DNA of 64,000 nucleotides from JAFGTX01 sp942492225 (GCA_942492225.1 CALODS010000070.1:62001-126000); one strand, 5' to 3'. Counted from the stretch's first letter, positions 9,255-18,136 are shown. Translations and numbers: made by a program. The notes: generated by a model not told the origin, from the letters alone.

Positions 9255-10880
9255 ATGATTGCAGTTAACGGAGTTAGTCTCAGATTTGGAGACAAAAAAT
9301 TATTTGAAGATGTAAACCTTAAGTTTACACCAGGCAACTGTTATGGCGTTATTGGCGCTAACGGTGCTGGTAAATCGACTTTTATGAAAATACTAGCAGG
9401 TGAAATTGAGCCAAACACTGGTGATGTAACAATTACACCGGGTGAACGTTTAGCAATGCTAAAGCAGGATCACTTTGAATTTGATGGAATGACCGTATTA
9501 GACACGGTAATCTTTGGTCATAAAAGATTATACGAAATTATACAAGAAAAAGATGCATTATATGCGAAACCAGATTTCAGTGAAGAAGATGGTATCTTAG
9601 CAGCAGATTTAGAAGGTGAATTTGCAGATCTTGATGGTTGGGACGCAGAAATGAATGCAGAAAAACTGTTAATGGGGCTAGGTATTACTAAAGAACTACA
9701 TGGCAAAGATATGGCTGACTTAATGGGTGGCGAAAAAGTCAAGGTTCTTTTGGCACAATCACTTTTCGGTAACCCAGATATCTTACTAATGGATGAGCCT
9801 ACCAACCATCTTGATTTCAGAGCGATTGATTGGTTAGAAAAATTCTTATTAACTTATGACAATACAGTTATTGTTATTTCCCATGACCGTCACTTCTTAA
9901 ACAAAGTGTGTACGCATATGGTAGATATTGATTTTTCTAAAGCTAAAATGGTCCCTGGAAACTATGACTACTGGTACGAATCAAGTCAATTAGCCTTAAG
10001 ATTAATGAATGACAAGAACAAAAAAGCTGAAGAAAAAATTAAAGAACTTCAAAACTTTATTGCACGATTTAGTTCAAATGCTTCAAAAGCGAAGCAAGCG
10101 ACATCTCGTAAGAAAATGTTAGATAAATTAACAGTTGAGGATATTCAACCTTCTTCAAGACGTTATCCATTTGTTGGTTTCTCACCAGAAAGAGAAGCAG
10201 GAAAAGACATTCTATTCGTCGATGGCATTTCTAAAACAATTGATGGTGTAAAAGTTTTAGATAATGTTTCTTTCACAGTTAATAAAGGCGATAAGATTGT
10301 CTTCTTGGGAAGAAATGAAATTGCTAGAACAACATTGTTCAAAATTTTAATGGGTGAAATGGAAGCAGATTCAGGCGAATTCAAATGGGGTATTACGACC
10401 ACTCAAGGTTACTACCCTAAGGATAATAATGAGTATTTCGAAGGAAATGACGACAGTTTAGTGGATTGGTTAAGACAATATTCACCGAACGAAAAGGATG
10501 AATCATTTATTCGTGGATTCCTTGGAAAGATGCTATTCTCTGGTGAAGAAGCACTTAAGAGTGCCAAAGTATTATCAGGGGGAGAAAAGGTAAGATGTAT
10601 GTTCTCCAAACTAATGCTTTCAGGTGCGAATGTGTTAATTATTGATGAACCAACAAACCATTTAGACTTAGAATCGATTACTGCTGTAAATAACGGATTA
10701 ATTGCTTTTACAGGCACAATGTTATTCTCGTCTCATGACCATAAGTTCATTAATACAATTGCTAACAGAATCATTGAAATGACACCAAATGGTATAATTG
10801 ATAAAATGACAACATTTGACGAATACTTCGAAAATGATGAGTTACAAAAAGAAATTGATGAGATGTATAAAGAAGCGTAA
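9255..10880 (+). CDS. ABC-F family ATPase (YkpA/YbiT type)
   Basis: A 541-residue soluble protein with two ABC domains and no membrane part, as in ABC-F ribosome-associated factors. Domain 1 has Walker A GANGAGKS (near residue 36), signature LMGGE and Walker B LLMDEPTNHLD. The linker (about 245-300) is charged and helical. Domain 2 has signature LSGGEKVR and LIIDEPTNHLD, but its Walker A is GRNEIARTT, with Arg where Lys is expected. Proteins of this type act on translation; some subgroups give antibiotic resistance, but this one looks like the housekeeping YkpA/YbiT group. It appears to be its own transcription unit, with a TATAAT at about 9203. Confidence 0.9.
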   Translation: MIAVNGVSLRFGDKKLFEDVNLKFTPGNCYGVIGANGAGKSTFMKILAGEIEPNTGDVTITPGERLAMLKQDHFEFDGMTVLDTVIFGHKRLYEIIQEKDALYAKPDFSEEDGILAADLEGEFADLDGWDAEMNAEKLLMGLGITKELHGKDMADLMGGEKVKVLLAQSLFGNPDILLMDEPTNHLDFRAIDWLEKFLLTYDNTVIVISHDRHFLNKVCTHMVDIDFSKAKMVPGNYDYWYESSQLALRLMNDKNKKAEEKIKELQNFIARFSSNASKAKQATSRKKMLDKLTVEDIQPSSRRYPFVGFSPEREAGKDILFVDGISKTIDGVKVLDNVSFTVNKGDKIVFLGRNEIARTTLFKILMGEMEADSGEFKWGITTTQGYYPKDNNEYFEGNDDSLVDWLRQYSPNEKDESFIRGFLGKMLFSGEEALKSAKVLSGGEKVRCMFSKLMLSGANVLIIDEPTNHLDLESITAVNNGLIAFTGTMLFSSHDHKFINTIANRIIEMTPNGIIDKMTTFDEYFENDELQKEIDEMYKEA

Positions 10881-10910
10881 AATAGATTAGAAATTACATT
10901 AACGAATAAG

Positions 10911-10951
10911 AACCCATAATTAGACATGAAAATGTTTGGTTGTGGGTTTTT
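10911..10951 (+). terminator. Intrinsic terminator after the ABC-F gene
   Basis: A long hairpin begins AACCCATAATTAGACAT and closes with the G-T-paired complement ending GTGGGTT, followed by a T-rich tail. Confidence 0.85.
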
Positions 10952-11053
10952 CTATTTTAAGTTAAAGCCCTTAATTATCACGATTAATTCACCCTTGTTA
11001 TCGCTAATAAAATACATATAAGTTTAGGTGGATAAATTTTTCATCCATCTAAC

Positions 11054-11082
11054 TAGACAGTACAAAAAAAATCCTATATACT
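11054..11082 (+). promoter_or_regulatory. Promoter of the desaturase gene
   Basis: TAGACA (11054-11059) and TATACT (11077-11082) are separated by 17 bp. A Fur-like box follows immediately downstream. Confidence 0.65.
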
Positions 11083-11085
11083 ATC

Positions 11086-11104
11086 GATAACGATAATTAT
11101 TATC
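11086..11104 (+). promoter_or_regulatory. Fur-like operator before the desaturase
   Basis: GATAACGATAATTATTATC matches the classical 19-bp Fur box at 17 of 19 positions. It sits just downstream of the -10 element, where bound repressor would block transcription. The regulator itself is not in the window. Confidence 0.7.
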
Positions 11105-11126
11105 AACTACTAATAGGAGGTATCAA

Positions 11127-12137
11127 ATGATTTCAAAAAATTGGCGACAAAAACTTATGCCTTATGCCCAGGCGGATAATAAAAAAGCTTGGTTACAAAT
11201 ACTAAATACAATAGTACCTTACTTTACACTTATAGCACTAATGGCAGGAGGGATTTATTTTAAGCTTCCATATATCTTGATTTTATTGCTTTCATTTCCA
11301 ACAGCAGGTTTTATGGTGAGAACCTTTATCTTATTTCATGATTGTACGCATCTCTCCTTTTTTAAAACAAAAAAGGCCAATCAAATCGCTGGACATTTGT
11401 TAAGCATTATTGCCTTTACACCTTACACAGTATGGCAGAGTGAACACAATGCTCATCATGGTGCGGTTGGAAATTTAGATCAACGAGGCATCGGTGATGT
11501 TTGGACGATGACTGTAGATGAGTATGTAAAAAGTTCAAAGTTAAAACAATTTAGATACCGTTTGTATAGACACCCAGCCTTTTTATTTTTAGTGGCACCA
11601 TTTTTCCTATTTGCGGTTTTAAATAGATTGCCGTCTAAACATAATTTTAATAATAAAACTACTATTAAAGCACACCGTAGAAGTTTATGGATAACAAACA
11701 TGGGCTTATTATTAATTGCGTTAGGGGTGAGTTTTACAATAGGCGTAAAATATTACTTATTGATTCAATTGCCAGTCTTGTTCTTTGCTAGTGTAATGGG
11801 GGTGTGGCTATTCTTTGTACAACATCAATTTGATGAGGTCTATTGGGAGCGACATGAACAGTGGGATATTGTGCAGGCGGCTCTAGAGGGAAGTTCTTTT
11901 TACAAACTACCTGCTGTGCTTGATTGGTTCTCAGGCTATATTGGTTATCATCACATTCATCATTTGAATCCTAGAATACCCAATTACCATCTGAAGGCAT
12001 GTTACAGAGATATCAACGACTTCAAGTGTAGTAAAACAATTACCTTGTTAGAAAGTTTTAAAATGGCCGTGCTTAATTTATATGATGAAAAGACTGGTCA
12101 ACTTATAAGAATTCGTGATTTGAGACCATTGTCATAA
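11127..12137 (+). CDS. Membrane fatty acid desaturase family protein
   Basis: A 336-residue membrane protein with the three histidine boxes of membrane di-iron desaturases: HDCTHLSF near residue 73, HNAHHG near residue 110, and HHIHHL near residue 277. Hydrophobic pairs lie between them. Known family members use oxygen to insert double bonds into acyl chains or to modify related lipids. In an otherwise anaerobic gene set it may help tolerate oxygen or modify membranes under microaerobic conditions. A strong ribosome site (TAGGAGG) precedes ATG 11127. The Fur-like box suggests repression when iron is plentiful, odd for an iron enzyme. Substrate unknown. Confidence 0.85.
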   Translation: MISKNWRQKLMPYAQADNKKAWLQILNTIVPYFTLIALMAGGIYFKLPYILILLLSFPTAGFMVRTFILFHDCTHLSFFKTKKANQIAGHLLSIIAFTPYTVWQSEHNAHHGAVGNLDQRGIGDVWTMTVDEYVKSSKLKQFRYRLYRHPAFLFLVAPFFLFAVLNRLPSKHNFNNKTTIKAHRRSLWITNMGLLLIALGVSFTIGVKYYLLIQLPVLFFASVMGVWLFFVQHQFDEVYWERHEQWDIVQAALEGSSFYKLPAVLDWFSGYIGYHHIHHLNPRIPNYHLKACYRDINDFKCSKTITLLESFKMAVLNLYDEKTGQLIRIRDLRPLS

Positions 12138-12165
12138 TCAATAGAAATATTTTTAATAAAAATAA

Positions 12166-12300
12166 ATTAGATGAGGATAGGGTTGTTCCATTTATGGAAA
12201 TGATTAAAGATAGTATTGATGGCAAAAGGATGGTGCTATTTGGTTCATTTGGTTGGGGAGATAGCGCGTATATCGAAGATTTGGAAAAAACTGTATCAAT
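12166..12300 (+). pseudogene. Flavodoxin C-terminal remnant
   Basis: In the frame read from about 12169 the peptide contains VVPFMEMIKDS, then GKRMVLFGSFGWGDSAYIED, the characteristic beta-strand and flavin-loop region of flavodoxins. The N-terminal two thirds, including the FMN phosphate-binding loop, and a start codon are missing, and the similarity ends at about 12300. It is best read as a decayed flavodoxin gene, perhaps once an electron donor to the desaturase next door. No ribosome site is visible. Confidence 0.65.
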
Positions 12301-12325
12301 AAACCAAGGATTATGGAATAATAAA

Positions 12326-12385
12326 AGAGCTAGGTTAAGAGTGTCACCAAAAGTGACATTTCAATTAACCTAGCTCTGTTTTTTT
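12326..12385. terminator. Bidirectional terminator between desaturase region and HD-GYP gene
   Basis: A 13-bp stem (AGAGCTAGGTTAA with its complement), enclosing a smaller inner stem GTGTCAC/GTGACAT, is followed by seven T on the plus strand and AT-rich DNA on the minus side. The stop codon of the minus-strand gene lies within the stem. Confidence 0.85.
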
Positions 12386-14100
12386 GTAATCAGATGAAAA
12401 ATTATATACTCATTTCCAGCGTTTCTACAACATGGCTGAGGGTTGAATTCTGAAATAACAACAAATGCATCAACGACATTAGGATCAAATTGTTGACCTG
12501 AACATCGAATAAGTTCTTGAGTGGCTTCTTCCACACTCAAAGTGTTTTTTCGATAAACCCTTTGACTGGTCATTGCATCATAGGCATCTGCGACAGCTAT
12601 TATTTTAGCTTCAAGACAAATTTCATCATTTATTAAACCATAAGGATATCCATTACCATCAACACGTTCATGGTGCTGTAAAATTGCTCTATTAGCGTTT
12701 TCTAAGAATTGTATGTCTTTTACAATATCATAGCCTATTGAAGGATGACGCTTGACCAATAAATACTCTTCATCAGTTAAATGACCCTTTTTATTGAGAA
12801 TGCGTTCAGGAATAGCAATTTTTCCAATATCATGTAAGATACATGCGAATTCCAACTGCATTAACGCTTCACTATCAAGGCCCATATAACGGCCAATATC
12901 GTTTGAAATTTCTCCGACACGATCACAATGACCTCTTGTATATTCATCAGATGCTTCAATAGCATTTGCAAGAACTTTTACAGTTTTTATATAATTTTCA
13001 TCACGTTCATCGATGAGAGATTGAATAGAATCTAACATGTTATTCATGCTGATGGCAAGTATTTTAAATTCATCATTAGAATCAATATTACATCGTGTTT
13101 TAAAATTTCCCTTGGCATACTCCTCAGTATTTTTTACTAATTTGTGTAACTGGGTAAGAATGTTTCTAAAACCAAAATATGAAAAGATGAAACTGATCAA
13201 TACGGTGATACAAACAATTAGAACGGTTTGCTTTTTCATTAGTGCCAACTCATCTTTGAATGTGGTTTTAGTTACAGCAACTAACTTCCAATCATTTATT
13301 TTGAGAGGTGTCCATGAGGAAACATAATCATCACCATTGATGGCAGTGAATGTCGAAACGCTTTCATTAGTCAATGTATCAATAAAGGTTTCTTTATAAA
13401 AGTCAACATCATCTGAATTGTGTGCAATTATTTGGTTGCTTTGGTTAATCAAAAATATAGAAGAACTTTTTGCGAAACTGAGTTCCTGAATAATTTCTGT
13501 GAATTTACCTAATTCAATATCTAAAGCAACAACACCTTTTAGAATGCCATTATCGTAAACTGCTTTAGAGACAGTTTGCAGAATTTTACCAGAATCACCT
13601 GCATCAACATATGGTTCGGTCCAATAAATATTTCCTTTTTGACTAATGGTTCCTTTATACCAATCTCTAGTTCTGGCATCATATGAATCTGGCATAGATT
13701 CATCAACAGGTGCAATAAAAATCGAACCATCAGATTCTAGGGCGTAATAGAACCAAGTAATATCTTCCATTGATTGCGTTAAACCAATCCACTGATCATA
13801 AACGTGATTAAAATCATTAGGAATGCTTCTGACGATTCTTGGAGTGTTTATTTGTTTTTCGTAAGTTCTAATATATTCTGAATCCGCCCAGGTTGTAACA
13901 ATATATTCCATATCGTGGATAAGTTTATCAAAGTAATAATCATTGATGTTTTTGAGTTCGCTTTCATTGTTATTAATAATAATTTCAGAGGCAATAGACT
14001 TTGAATTATTAAAATTAAGAACACCTAAAAACACATTTGAGATAAAGATAATAACAATTAATAACCCAGCAATTTTATATTTAATACTGATTTTATGCAC
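12370..14100 (-). CDS. Membrane HD-GYP domain phosphodiesterase with Cache sensor
   Basis: A 576-residue protein. An N-terminal membrane helix (about 10-28) is followed by a large extracellular Cache-like sensor, a second helix (about 285-305), a HAMP-like linker and a C-terminal HD-GYP domain (about 365-550). The HD motif is LHDIGK, and the GYP region is HHERVDGNGYPYGL. HD-GYP enzymes hydrolyse cyclic di-GMP or related dinucleotides, so this is a signal receptor that lowers second messenger on ligand binding; the ligand is unknown. Translation appears to start at GTG 14100 with a weak ribosome site. Monocistronic. Confidence 0.9.
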   Translation of the reverse strand: MHKISIKYKIAGLLIVIIFISNVFLGVLNFNNSKSIASEIIINNNESELKNINDYYFDKLIHDMEYIVTTWADSEYIRTYEKQINTPRIVRSIPNDFNHVYDQWIGLTQSMEDITWFYYALESDGSIFIAPVDESMPDSYDARTRDWYKGTISQKGNIYWTEPYVDAGDSGKILQTVSKAVYDNGILKGVVALDIELGKFTEIIQELSFAKSSSIFLINQSNQIIAHNSDDVDFYKETFIDTLTNESVSTFTAINGDDYVSSWTPLKINDWKLVAVTKTTFKDELALMKKQTVLIVCITVLISFIFSYFGFRNILTQLHKLVKNTEEYAKGNFKTRCNIDSNDEFKILAISMNNMLDSIQSLIDERDENYIKTVKVLANAIEASDEYTRGHCDRVGEISNDIGRYMGLDSEALMQLEFACILHDIGKIAIPERILNKKGHLTDEEYLLVKRHPSIGYDIVKDIQFLENANRAILQHHERVDGNGYPYGLINDEICLEAKIIAVADAYDAMTSQRVYRKNTLSVEEATQELIRCSGQQFDPNVVDAFVVISEFNPQPCCRNAGNEYIIFHLITKKQS

Positions 14101-14175
14101 TCGACCAGTCCTATCTATTTTATTTATGATATTTTTACTTTATTGTAACATTTTTTGTTTTTCATGACTATATTT

Positions 14176-14210
14176 ATAGTATTTTTTGATATGTGTTTAA
14201 AAAATACTAT
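14176..14210. repeat. 12-bp perfect inverted repeat in a divergent promoter region
   Basis: ATAGTATTTTTT (14176-14187) and AAAAAATACTAT (14199-14210) surround an 11-base spacer, between the divergent HD-GYP and exonuclease genes. The related sequence ATACTATATAGTA recurs at about 14272. It may be an operator or a hairpin; no regulator can be assigned. Confidence 0.6.
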
Positions 14211-14306
14211 GATATTGATATGTATTTAATCCAAAGACGAAAAAGTAATGAATTATAATTTCAAGACTGATATACTATATAGTAATAATAATAAAGGAGT
14301 AACAAA

Positions 14307-15206
14307 ATGAACATTATTGTGTTAGATTTTGAAACAACTGGTTTGTCTGCAAAAGAAAATCATATTATAGAAATTGGCTATGCCCTTATTAAAGATGGAG
14401 TGATAACTGAAGTACATAGTCAGTTAGTTAATCCAGGTGTTCAAATTACTAATCCTAAAATCACTGAAATAACGGGTATAGATAATGATATGCTAGTAGA
14501 CGCACCTGCGCTTGAAGGTGAGATGGAAAAATTACATGAATTAATACAAGGCAAGTTAGTGATTGCTCACAATGCGCCTTTCGATATGGGATTTTTGAAC
14601 AATGCGTTCTACAACATGGAATTAGAAACATTTCACAGTTACTTGTGTACTGCGCAATTATTTAGAATTTATAAAGAAGAATTGAATATCAATTATAGTG
14701 GCGCTTCATTAGCGGCCATGACTGAATTTTTTGGCGTGACAAATACTTCTGCTCATAGAGCTGGTGCAGATGCTGAAGCAACTGCAAAATGTTTTCTAGA
14801 AATGTGCAAAAACATAGATTATAAAGGTCATATGGAAGGTGCTGCAAAGCGAAGTAAAAAGATAAATGTTTTAGATGCACCCACAAAAACGGATACTTAT
14901 ATGCGCCTTTTTGATGAACACGTTGCAATGGAAGATATATGCGAATCTATGAAAGTTAAGGTTTCAACGGTTTCAAAATATTTTCTGGTCTGGTTGACTT
15001 ATGCAGAGGCAACGCCTTATCATCGTTTTATTAAAGAACAGTTGCCAAGTCCATCAACAGTAAATGAAATTCTTAAATTACGTGCACAAAATAAGAATAC
15101 AGCTACTATTCATAGAGAACTTGGTGGTATGACAGAATACTTTGTTATTCAACTAATTGGACGTCTTGGTAGCAAAGGTATTGAGAAGTTAGAACTCAAT
15201 TCGTAA
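14307..15206 (+). CDS. DnaQ-like 3'-5' exonuclease with C-terminal helix-turn-helix domain
   Basis: A 299-residue protein. Residues 1-175 are a DEDDh exonuclease: DFETTG (Exo I), AHNAPFD (Exo II) and HRAGADAEAT (Exo III with catalytic His and Asp). Residues about 205-295 form the helix-turn-helix type (HTH_40-like) found at the end of RecQ helicases and YpbB proteins; the recQ gene at 47.7 kb ends in a similar domain. It probably trims DNA or RNA in repair, with the C-terminal domain giving nucleic-acid or partner binding. The start follows AAAGGAG. Confidence 0.85.
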   Translation: MNIIVLDFETTGLSAKENHIIEIGYALIKDGVITEVHSQLVNPGVQITNPKITEITGIDNDMLVDAPALEGEMEKLHELIQGKLVIAHNAPFDMGFLNNAFYNMELETFHSYLCTAQLFRIYKEELNINYSGASLAAMTEFFGVTNTSAHRAGADAEATAKCFLEMCKNIDYKGHMEGAAKRSKKINVLDAPTKTDTYMRLFDEHVAMEDICESMKVKVSTVSKYFLVWLTYAEATPYHRFIKEQLPSPSTVNEILKLRAQNKNTATIHRELGGMTEYFVIQLIGRLGSKGIEKLELNS

Positions 15207-15230
15207 CTTTATATTATAGAATTTATGTAA

Positions 15231-15308
15231 GACCGTTAGCAAGTCTTCTAGTTATACTTTGTAGATGAATATTACAAAGTTACTAGAAGAGTGTTAGGGG
15301 TCTTTTTT
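15231..15308 (+). terminator. Long terminator hairpin after the exonuclease gene
   Basis: Nested stems GACC/GGTC and CTTCTAGTTATACTTTGTA with an imperfect complement end in TTTTTT. The length (about 75 bases) is unusual for a simple terminator. Confidence 0.7.
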
Positions 15309-15350
15309 ATATTAATTGATGTCAAATTGTAAACATCAAAGTGTTATCTA

Positions 15351-15371
15351 ATAATAGCACTAGATACTAAT
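15351..15371 (+). promoter_or_regulatory. FapR-like operator before accBCDA
   Basis: Read on the minus strand the site is ATTAGTATCTAGTGCTATTA, an imperfect palindrome matching the start of the Bacillus FapR consensus (ATTAGTACCTAGT) at 12 of 13 positions. It lies 6 bp upstream of the -35 element. FapR represses lipid genes and is released by malonyl-CoA, the product of the enzyme encoded here. No fapR gene is seen in the window. Confidence 0.5.
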
Positions 15372-15376
15372 ACCAA

Positions 15377-15405
15377 TTGACAATTTGACCAAAATTTAAT
15401 AGAAT
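15377..15405 (+). promoter_or_regulatory. Promoter of the accBCDA operon
   Basis: TTGACA (15377-15382) and TAGAAT (15400-15405) with 17-bp spacing; 11 of 12 consensus positions. Confidence 0.75.
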
Positions 15406-15445
15406 ATTGGACAATAGCATATTTTATATGCAGAGGAGGATTAAC

Positions 15446-15904
15446 GTGAAAATAGAAGAAATTAAAGAATTGATGAGCCATATGAAATCGATGGGGCTTA
15501 CAAATTTTGAATATGAAGGTCAAGGTATCAAAGTGAAAATGGGCGTAGAACAAGCTTTAAATGCTTCGACGTCAACATCTAATCAAGGAGGCGTCGTATC
15601 AGTGGTACCACCAATAAGTGCGCCAAGTCAGATTTCTGCTGCTGATTTAGTGGAAGATGTTATGGGTGAAACTGTAAAATCACCAATCGTTGGTGTGTTT
15701 TATGAGGCTTCAGGCCCTGACAAACCCGCCTTTGCAAAAGTGGGTGACACTGTAAAAAAAGGTGATGTCCTGTGTATCGTTGAAGCAATGAAAGTAATGA
15801 ATGAAATTGTTGCAGATAAAGCCTGTAAAATAACAAAGGTATTATGTAACAACGAAGATGTTGTAGAGTATGGACAGCCTCTATTTGAAATTGAAGCGTT
15901 ATAG
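15446..15904 (+). CDS. accB: Biotin carboxyl carrier protein of acetyl-CoA carboxylase
   Basis: A 152-residue protein. The N-terminal 35 residues are the dimerising part (KIEEIKELMSHMKSMGLTNF), followed by a Ser/Pro-rich linker and a C-terminal biotinyl domain with VEAMKVMNE, whose Lys carries biotin. It shuttles carboxybiotin between AccC and AccAD in the first step of fatty acid synthesis. GTG 15446 follows AGAGGAGG; the upstream in-frame ATG at 15407 has no ribosome site. First gene of accBCDA. Confidence 0.95.
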   Translation: MKIEEIKELMSHMKSMGLTNFEYEGQGIKVKMGVEQALNASTSTSNQGGVVSVVPPISAPSQISAADLVEDVMGETVKSPIVGVFYEASGPDKPAFAKVGDTVKKGDVLCIVEAMKVMNEIVADKACKITKVLCNNEDVVEYGQPLFEIEAL

Positions 15905-15912
15905 GAGGCATT

Positions 15913-17253
15913 ATGTTCAATAAAATATTAATTGCCAACAGAGGCGAAATTGCTGTTCGTATTATTCGCGCATGCCGTGAAATGGGTATACAAACAGTTG
16001 CAGTATATTCTGAAATTGATAAAAATGCACTTCATACACAAATGGCTGATGAAGCAATTTGTATTGGTAGCCCAAAAGCATCAGAATCATATTTAAATAT
16101 GAATCGTGTATTAAGTGCTTGTGTTGTCACTGGTGCAGAAGCAATTCACCCTGGATTTGGATTTTTATCTGAAAATGCTCAGTTCGCTAGTATGTGTGCT
16201 GATTGTAACATCACGTTTATTGGTCCTGATAGTAAGATAATTGATATGATGGGAAACAAGTCAAACGCGAGAGCACAGATGATTGCGGCTGGCGTACCAG
16301 TTGTACCTGGTTCAAAAAAGACACTAGAAACACTTGAGGAAGCAAAAGAACTGGCTTTAGAAATTGGCTATCCAGTAATGGTTAAAGCCTCTGCTGGTGG
16401 TGGTGGAAAAGGATTGCGTATAGCACAAAGCGAAGCATTACTTGAAGAAGCTTTTAATACAGCTAAAATGGAAGCAAAAGCTAATTTCGGCGATGACGCA
16501 ATGTATATGGAAAAGTTTGTTGAAGAGCCGAGACATATTGAGTTCCAATTATTGGGTGACCAATATGGAAACATCGTCCACTTAGGTGAGCGTGAGTGTT
16601 CTATTCAAAGACGAAATCAAAAAGTTTTGGAAGAAGCACCATCGTCAGCAATAGATGATGACTTACGTGCAAGAATGGGTGAAGCAGCTGTAAGAGGTGC
16701 TAAGCATGTCAACTATGTTAATGCAGGTACAATGGAATTTTTGTTAGACAAACATAGAAATTTCTATTTTATAGAGATGAACACGAGAATACAAGTAGAA
16801 CATCCAGTTACTGAACTTGTGACAGGTATTGATTTAATTAAGGAACAGATAAAGATTGCTTTTGGAGAGCCACTTAGTGTGACGCAAGAAGATATTGTTA
16901 TCAAAGGTCATGCAATTGAGTGTCGCATTAACGCAGAAGATCCAGATAATAATTTCATGCCCTCACCTGGTACTATTGAGGATTTAAATCTACCGGGTGG
17001 ATTAGGCGTTAGAAATGATCTTGGTGTTTATAGAGGATACACTATTCCACCAAACTATGATTCAATGATTGGCAAGTTAATTGTTCATGGTGATACAAGA
17101 AAAGAAGCGATTGATAGAATGCGTCGTGCCCTTGGTGAGTATATTGTACAAGGTGTTAAGACGACAATTGATTTTCAATATAATATTTTAAGCGATGACG
17201 ATTTTATTGCTGGAGATTTTGATACAAGTTTTCTAGCTAAAAAGTCATTTTAG
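15913..17253 (+). CDS. accC: Biotin carboxylase subunit of acetyl-CoA carboxylase
   Basis: A 446-residue ATP-grasp enzyme. It starts FNKILIANRGEIAVRIIRA, has the Gly-rich ATP loop KASAGGGGKGLRIA near residue 158, HPGFGFLSENAQFA near residue 77, and EMNTRIQVEHPVTE near residue 287, all hallmarks of biotin carboxylases. It uses ATP and bicarbonate to carboxylate biotin on AccB. Eight bases separate it from accB, with ribosome site GGAGGC. Confidence 0.96.
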   Translation: MFNKILIANRGEIAVRIIRACREMGIQTVAVYSEIDKNALHTQMADEAICIGSPKASESYLNMNRVLSACVVTGAEAIHPGFGFLSENAQFASMCADCNITFIGPDSKIIDMMGNKSNARAQMIAAGVPVVPGSKKTLETLEEAKELALEIGYPVMVKASAGGGGKGLRIAQSEALLEEAFNTAKMEAKANFGDDAMYMEKFVEEPRHIEFQLLGDQYGNIVHLGERECSIQRRNQKVLEEAPSSAIDDDLRARMGEAAVRGAKHVNYVNAGTMEFLLDKHRNFYFIEMNTRIQVEHPVTELVTGIDLIKEQIKIAFGEPLSVTQEDIVIKGHAIECRINAEDPDNNFMPSPGTIEDLNLPGGLGVRNDLGVYRGYTIPPNYDSMIGKLIVHGDTRKEAIDRMRRALGEYIVQGVKTTIDFQYNILSDDDFIAGDFDTSFLAKKSF

Positions 17254-17265
17254 GATGGTGAAGAA

Positions 17266-18136
17266 ATGATCGGTAAATTATTTAAAAAGACAACTTATGT
17301 GACGCTAAGTAAAGAGAATTCGGTTATAACTGGTCAGCCTAATGTGCCAGCAGGGGATGTATATAAAGTGCGGACAATGTCAGAAACAGCTATATCAAAA
17401 AGATCTTGCTAGCAATCATTATGCCTGTTCTGATTGTGGGTACCATTTTAGAATATCAGCGAGAGAACGTGTTGATGCAATTTTAGATGCAAATAGTTTT
17501 GAAGAATTATTTGATGACTTGAAATCAGCAAATCCCTTATCTTTTGAAGGCTATATAGAAAAAGTTGAACAAGAAATGAAAAAAACAGGAGAAAATGAAG
17601 GTGTTGTAACAGGTGTAGGAATTATCGGTAGTGAAAAACTTGCCATTGCGGTGATGAATCCCAAATATATGATGGGCAGCATGGGTTCTGTAATTGGTGA
17701 AAAGTTAACGCTTATTACAGAATATGCAACTAAGGAGAAGTTGCCACTTGTAATTTTTACTGCTTCTGGTGGCGCAAGGATGCAAGAAGGTGTTTTTTCT
17801 CTTATGCAAATGGCTAAAACATCTATGGCGCTTGAACGTCATCGTGAAGCGGGACTTCTATACATTTCAGTATTGACAGATCCTACAACTGGTGGAGTTA
17901 CAGCGAGTTTTGCTATGTTAGGGGACATTATATTATCTGAACCAAATGCATTGATTGGATTTGCAGGACCAAGGGTTATTGAACAAACAATTCGACAGAA
18001 ACTTCCTGAAGGATTTCAACGCGCTGAGTTCTTATTAGAACATGGTTTTATTGATAAGATTGTTAAACGTACGGAATTATCAACGACAATTGGGTTATTA
18101 TTAAAACTCCACAAAGGAGAATTTGATGGACAATAA
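17266..18136 (+). pseudogene. accD: Carboxyltransferase beta subunit (accD) with a single-base frameshift
   Basis: The expected start is ATG 17266 behind GGTGAAGAA (MIGKLFKKTTYVTLSK, normal AccD N-terminus). At 17353-17356 a run of four G shifts the frame: reading three G restores VPAGMYIKCGQCQ and a full-length product of about 289 residues. As written, the upstream frame stops at about 17412. The zinc ribbon (CGQC ... CSDC) and catalytic core lie downstream of the shift, in the frame open from 17342 to 18136. AccD is normally essential, so a sequence error in the G run, or use of an internal start (17342 or 17357), is more likely than true loss. It overlaps accA by 11 bases. Confidence 0.9.

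Noticed and set aside
11480..11701. Minus-strand frame inside the desaturase gene, and similar frames inside other genes
   Set aside because: Each overlaps a well-supported gene on the other strand and shows no family motif or ribosome site.
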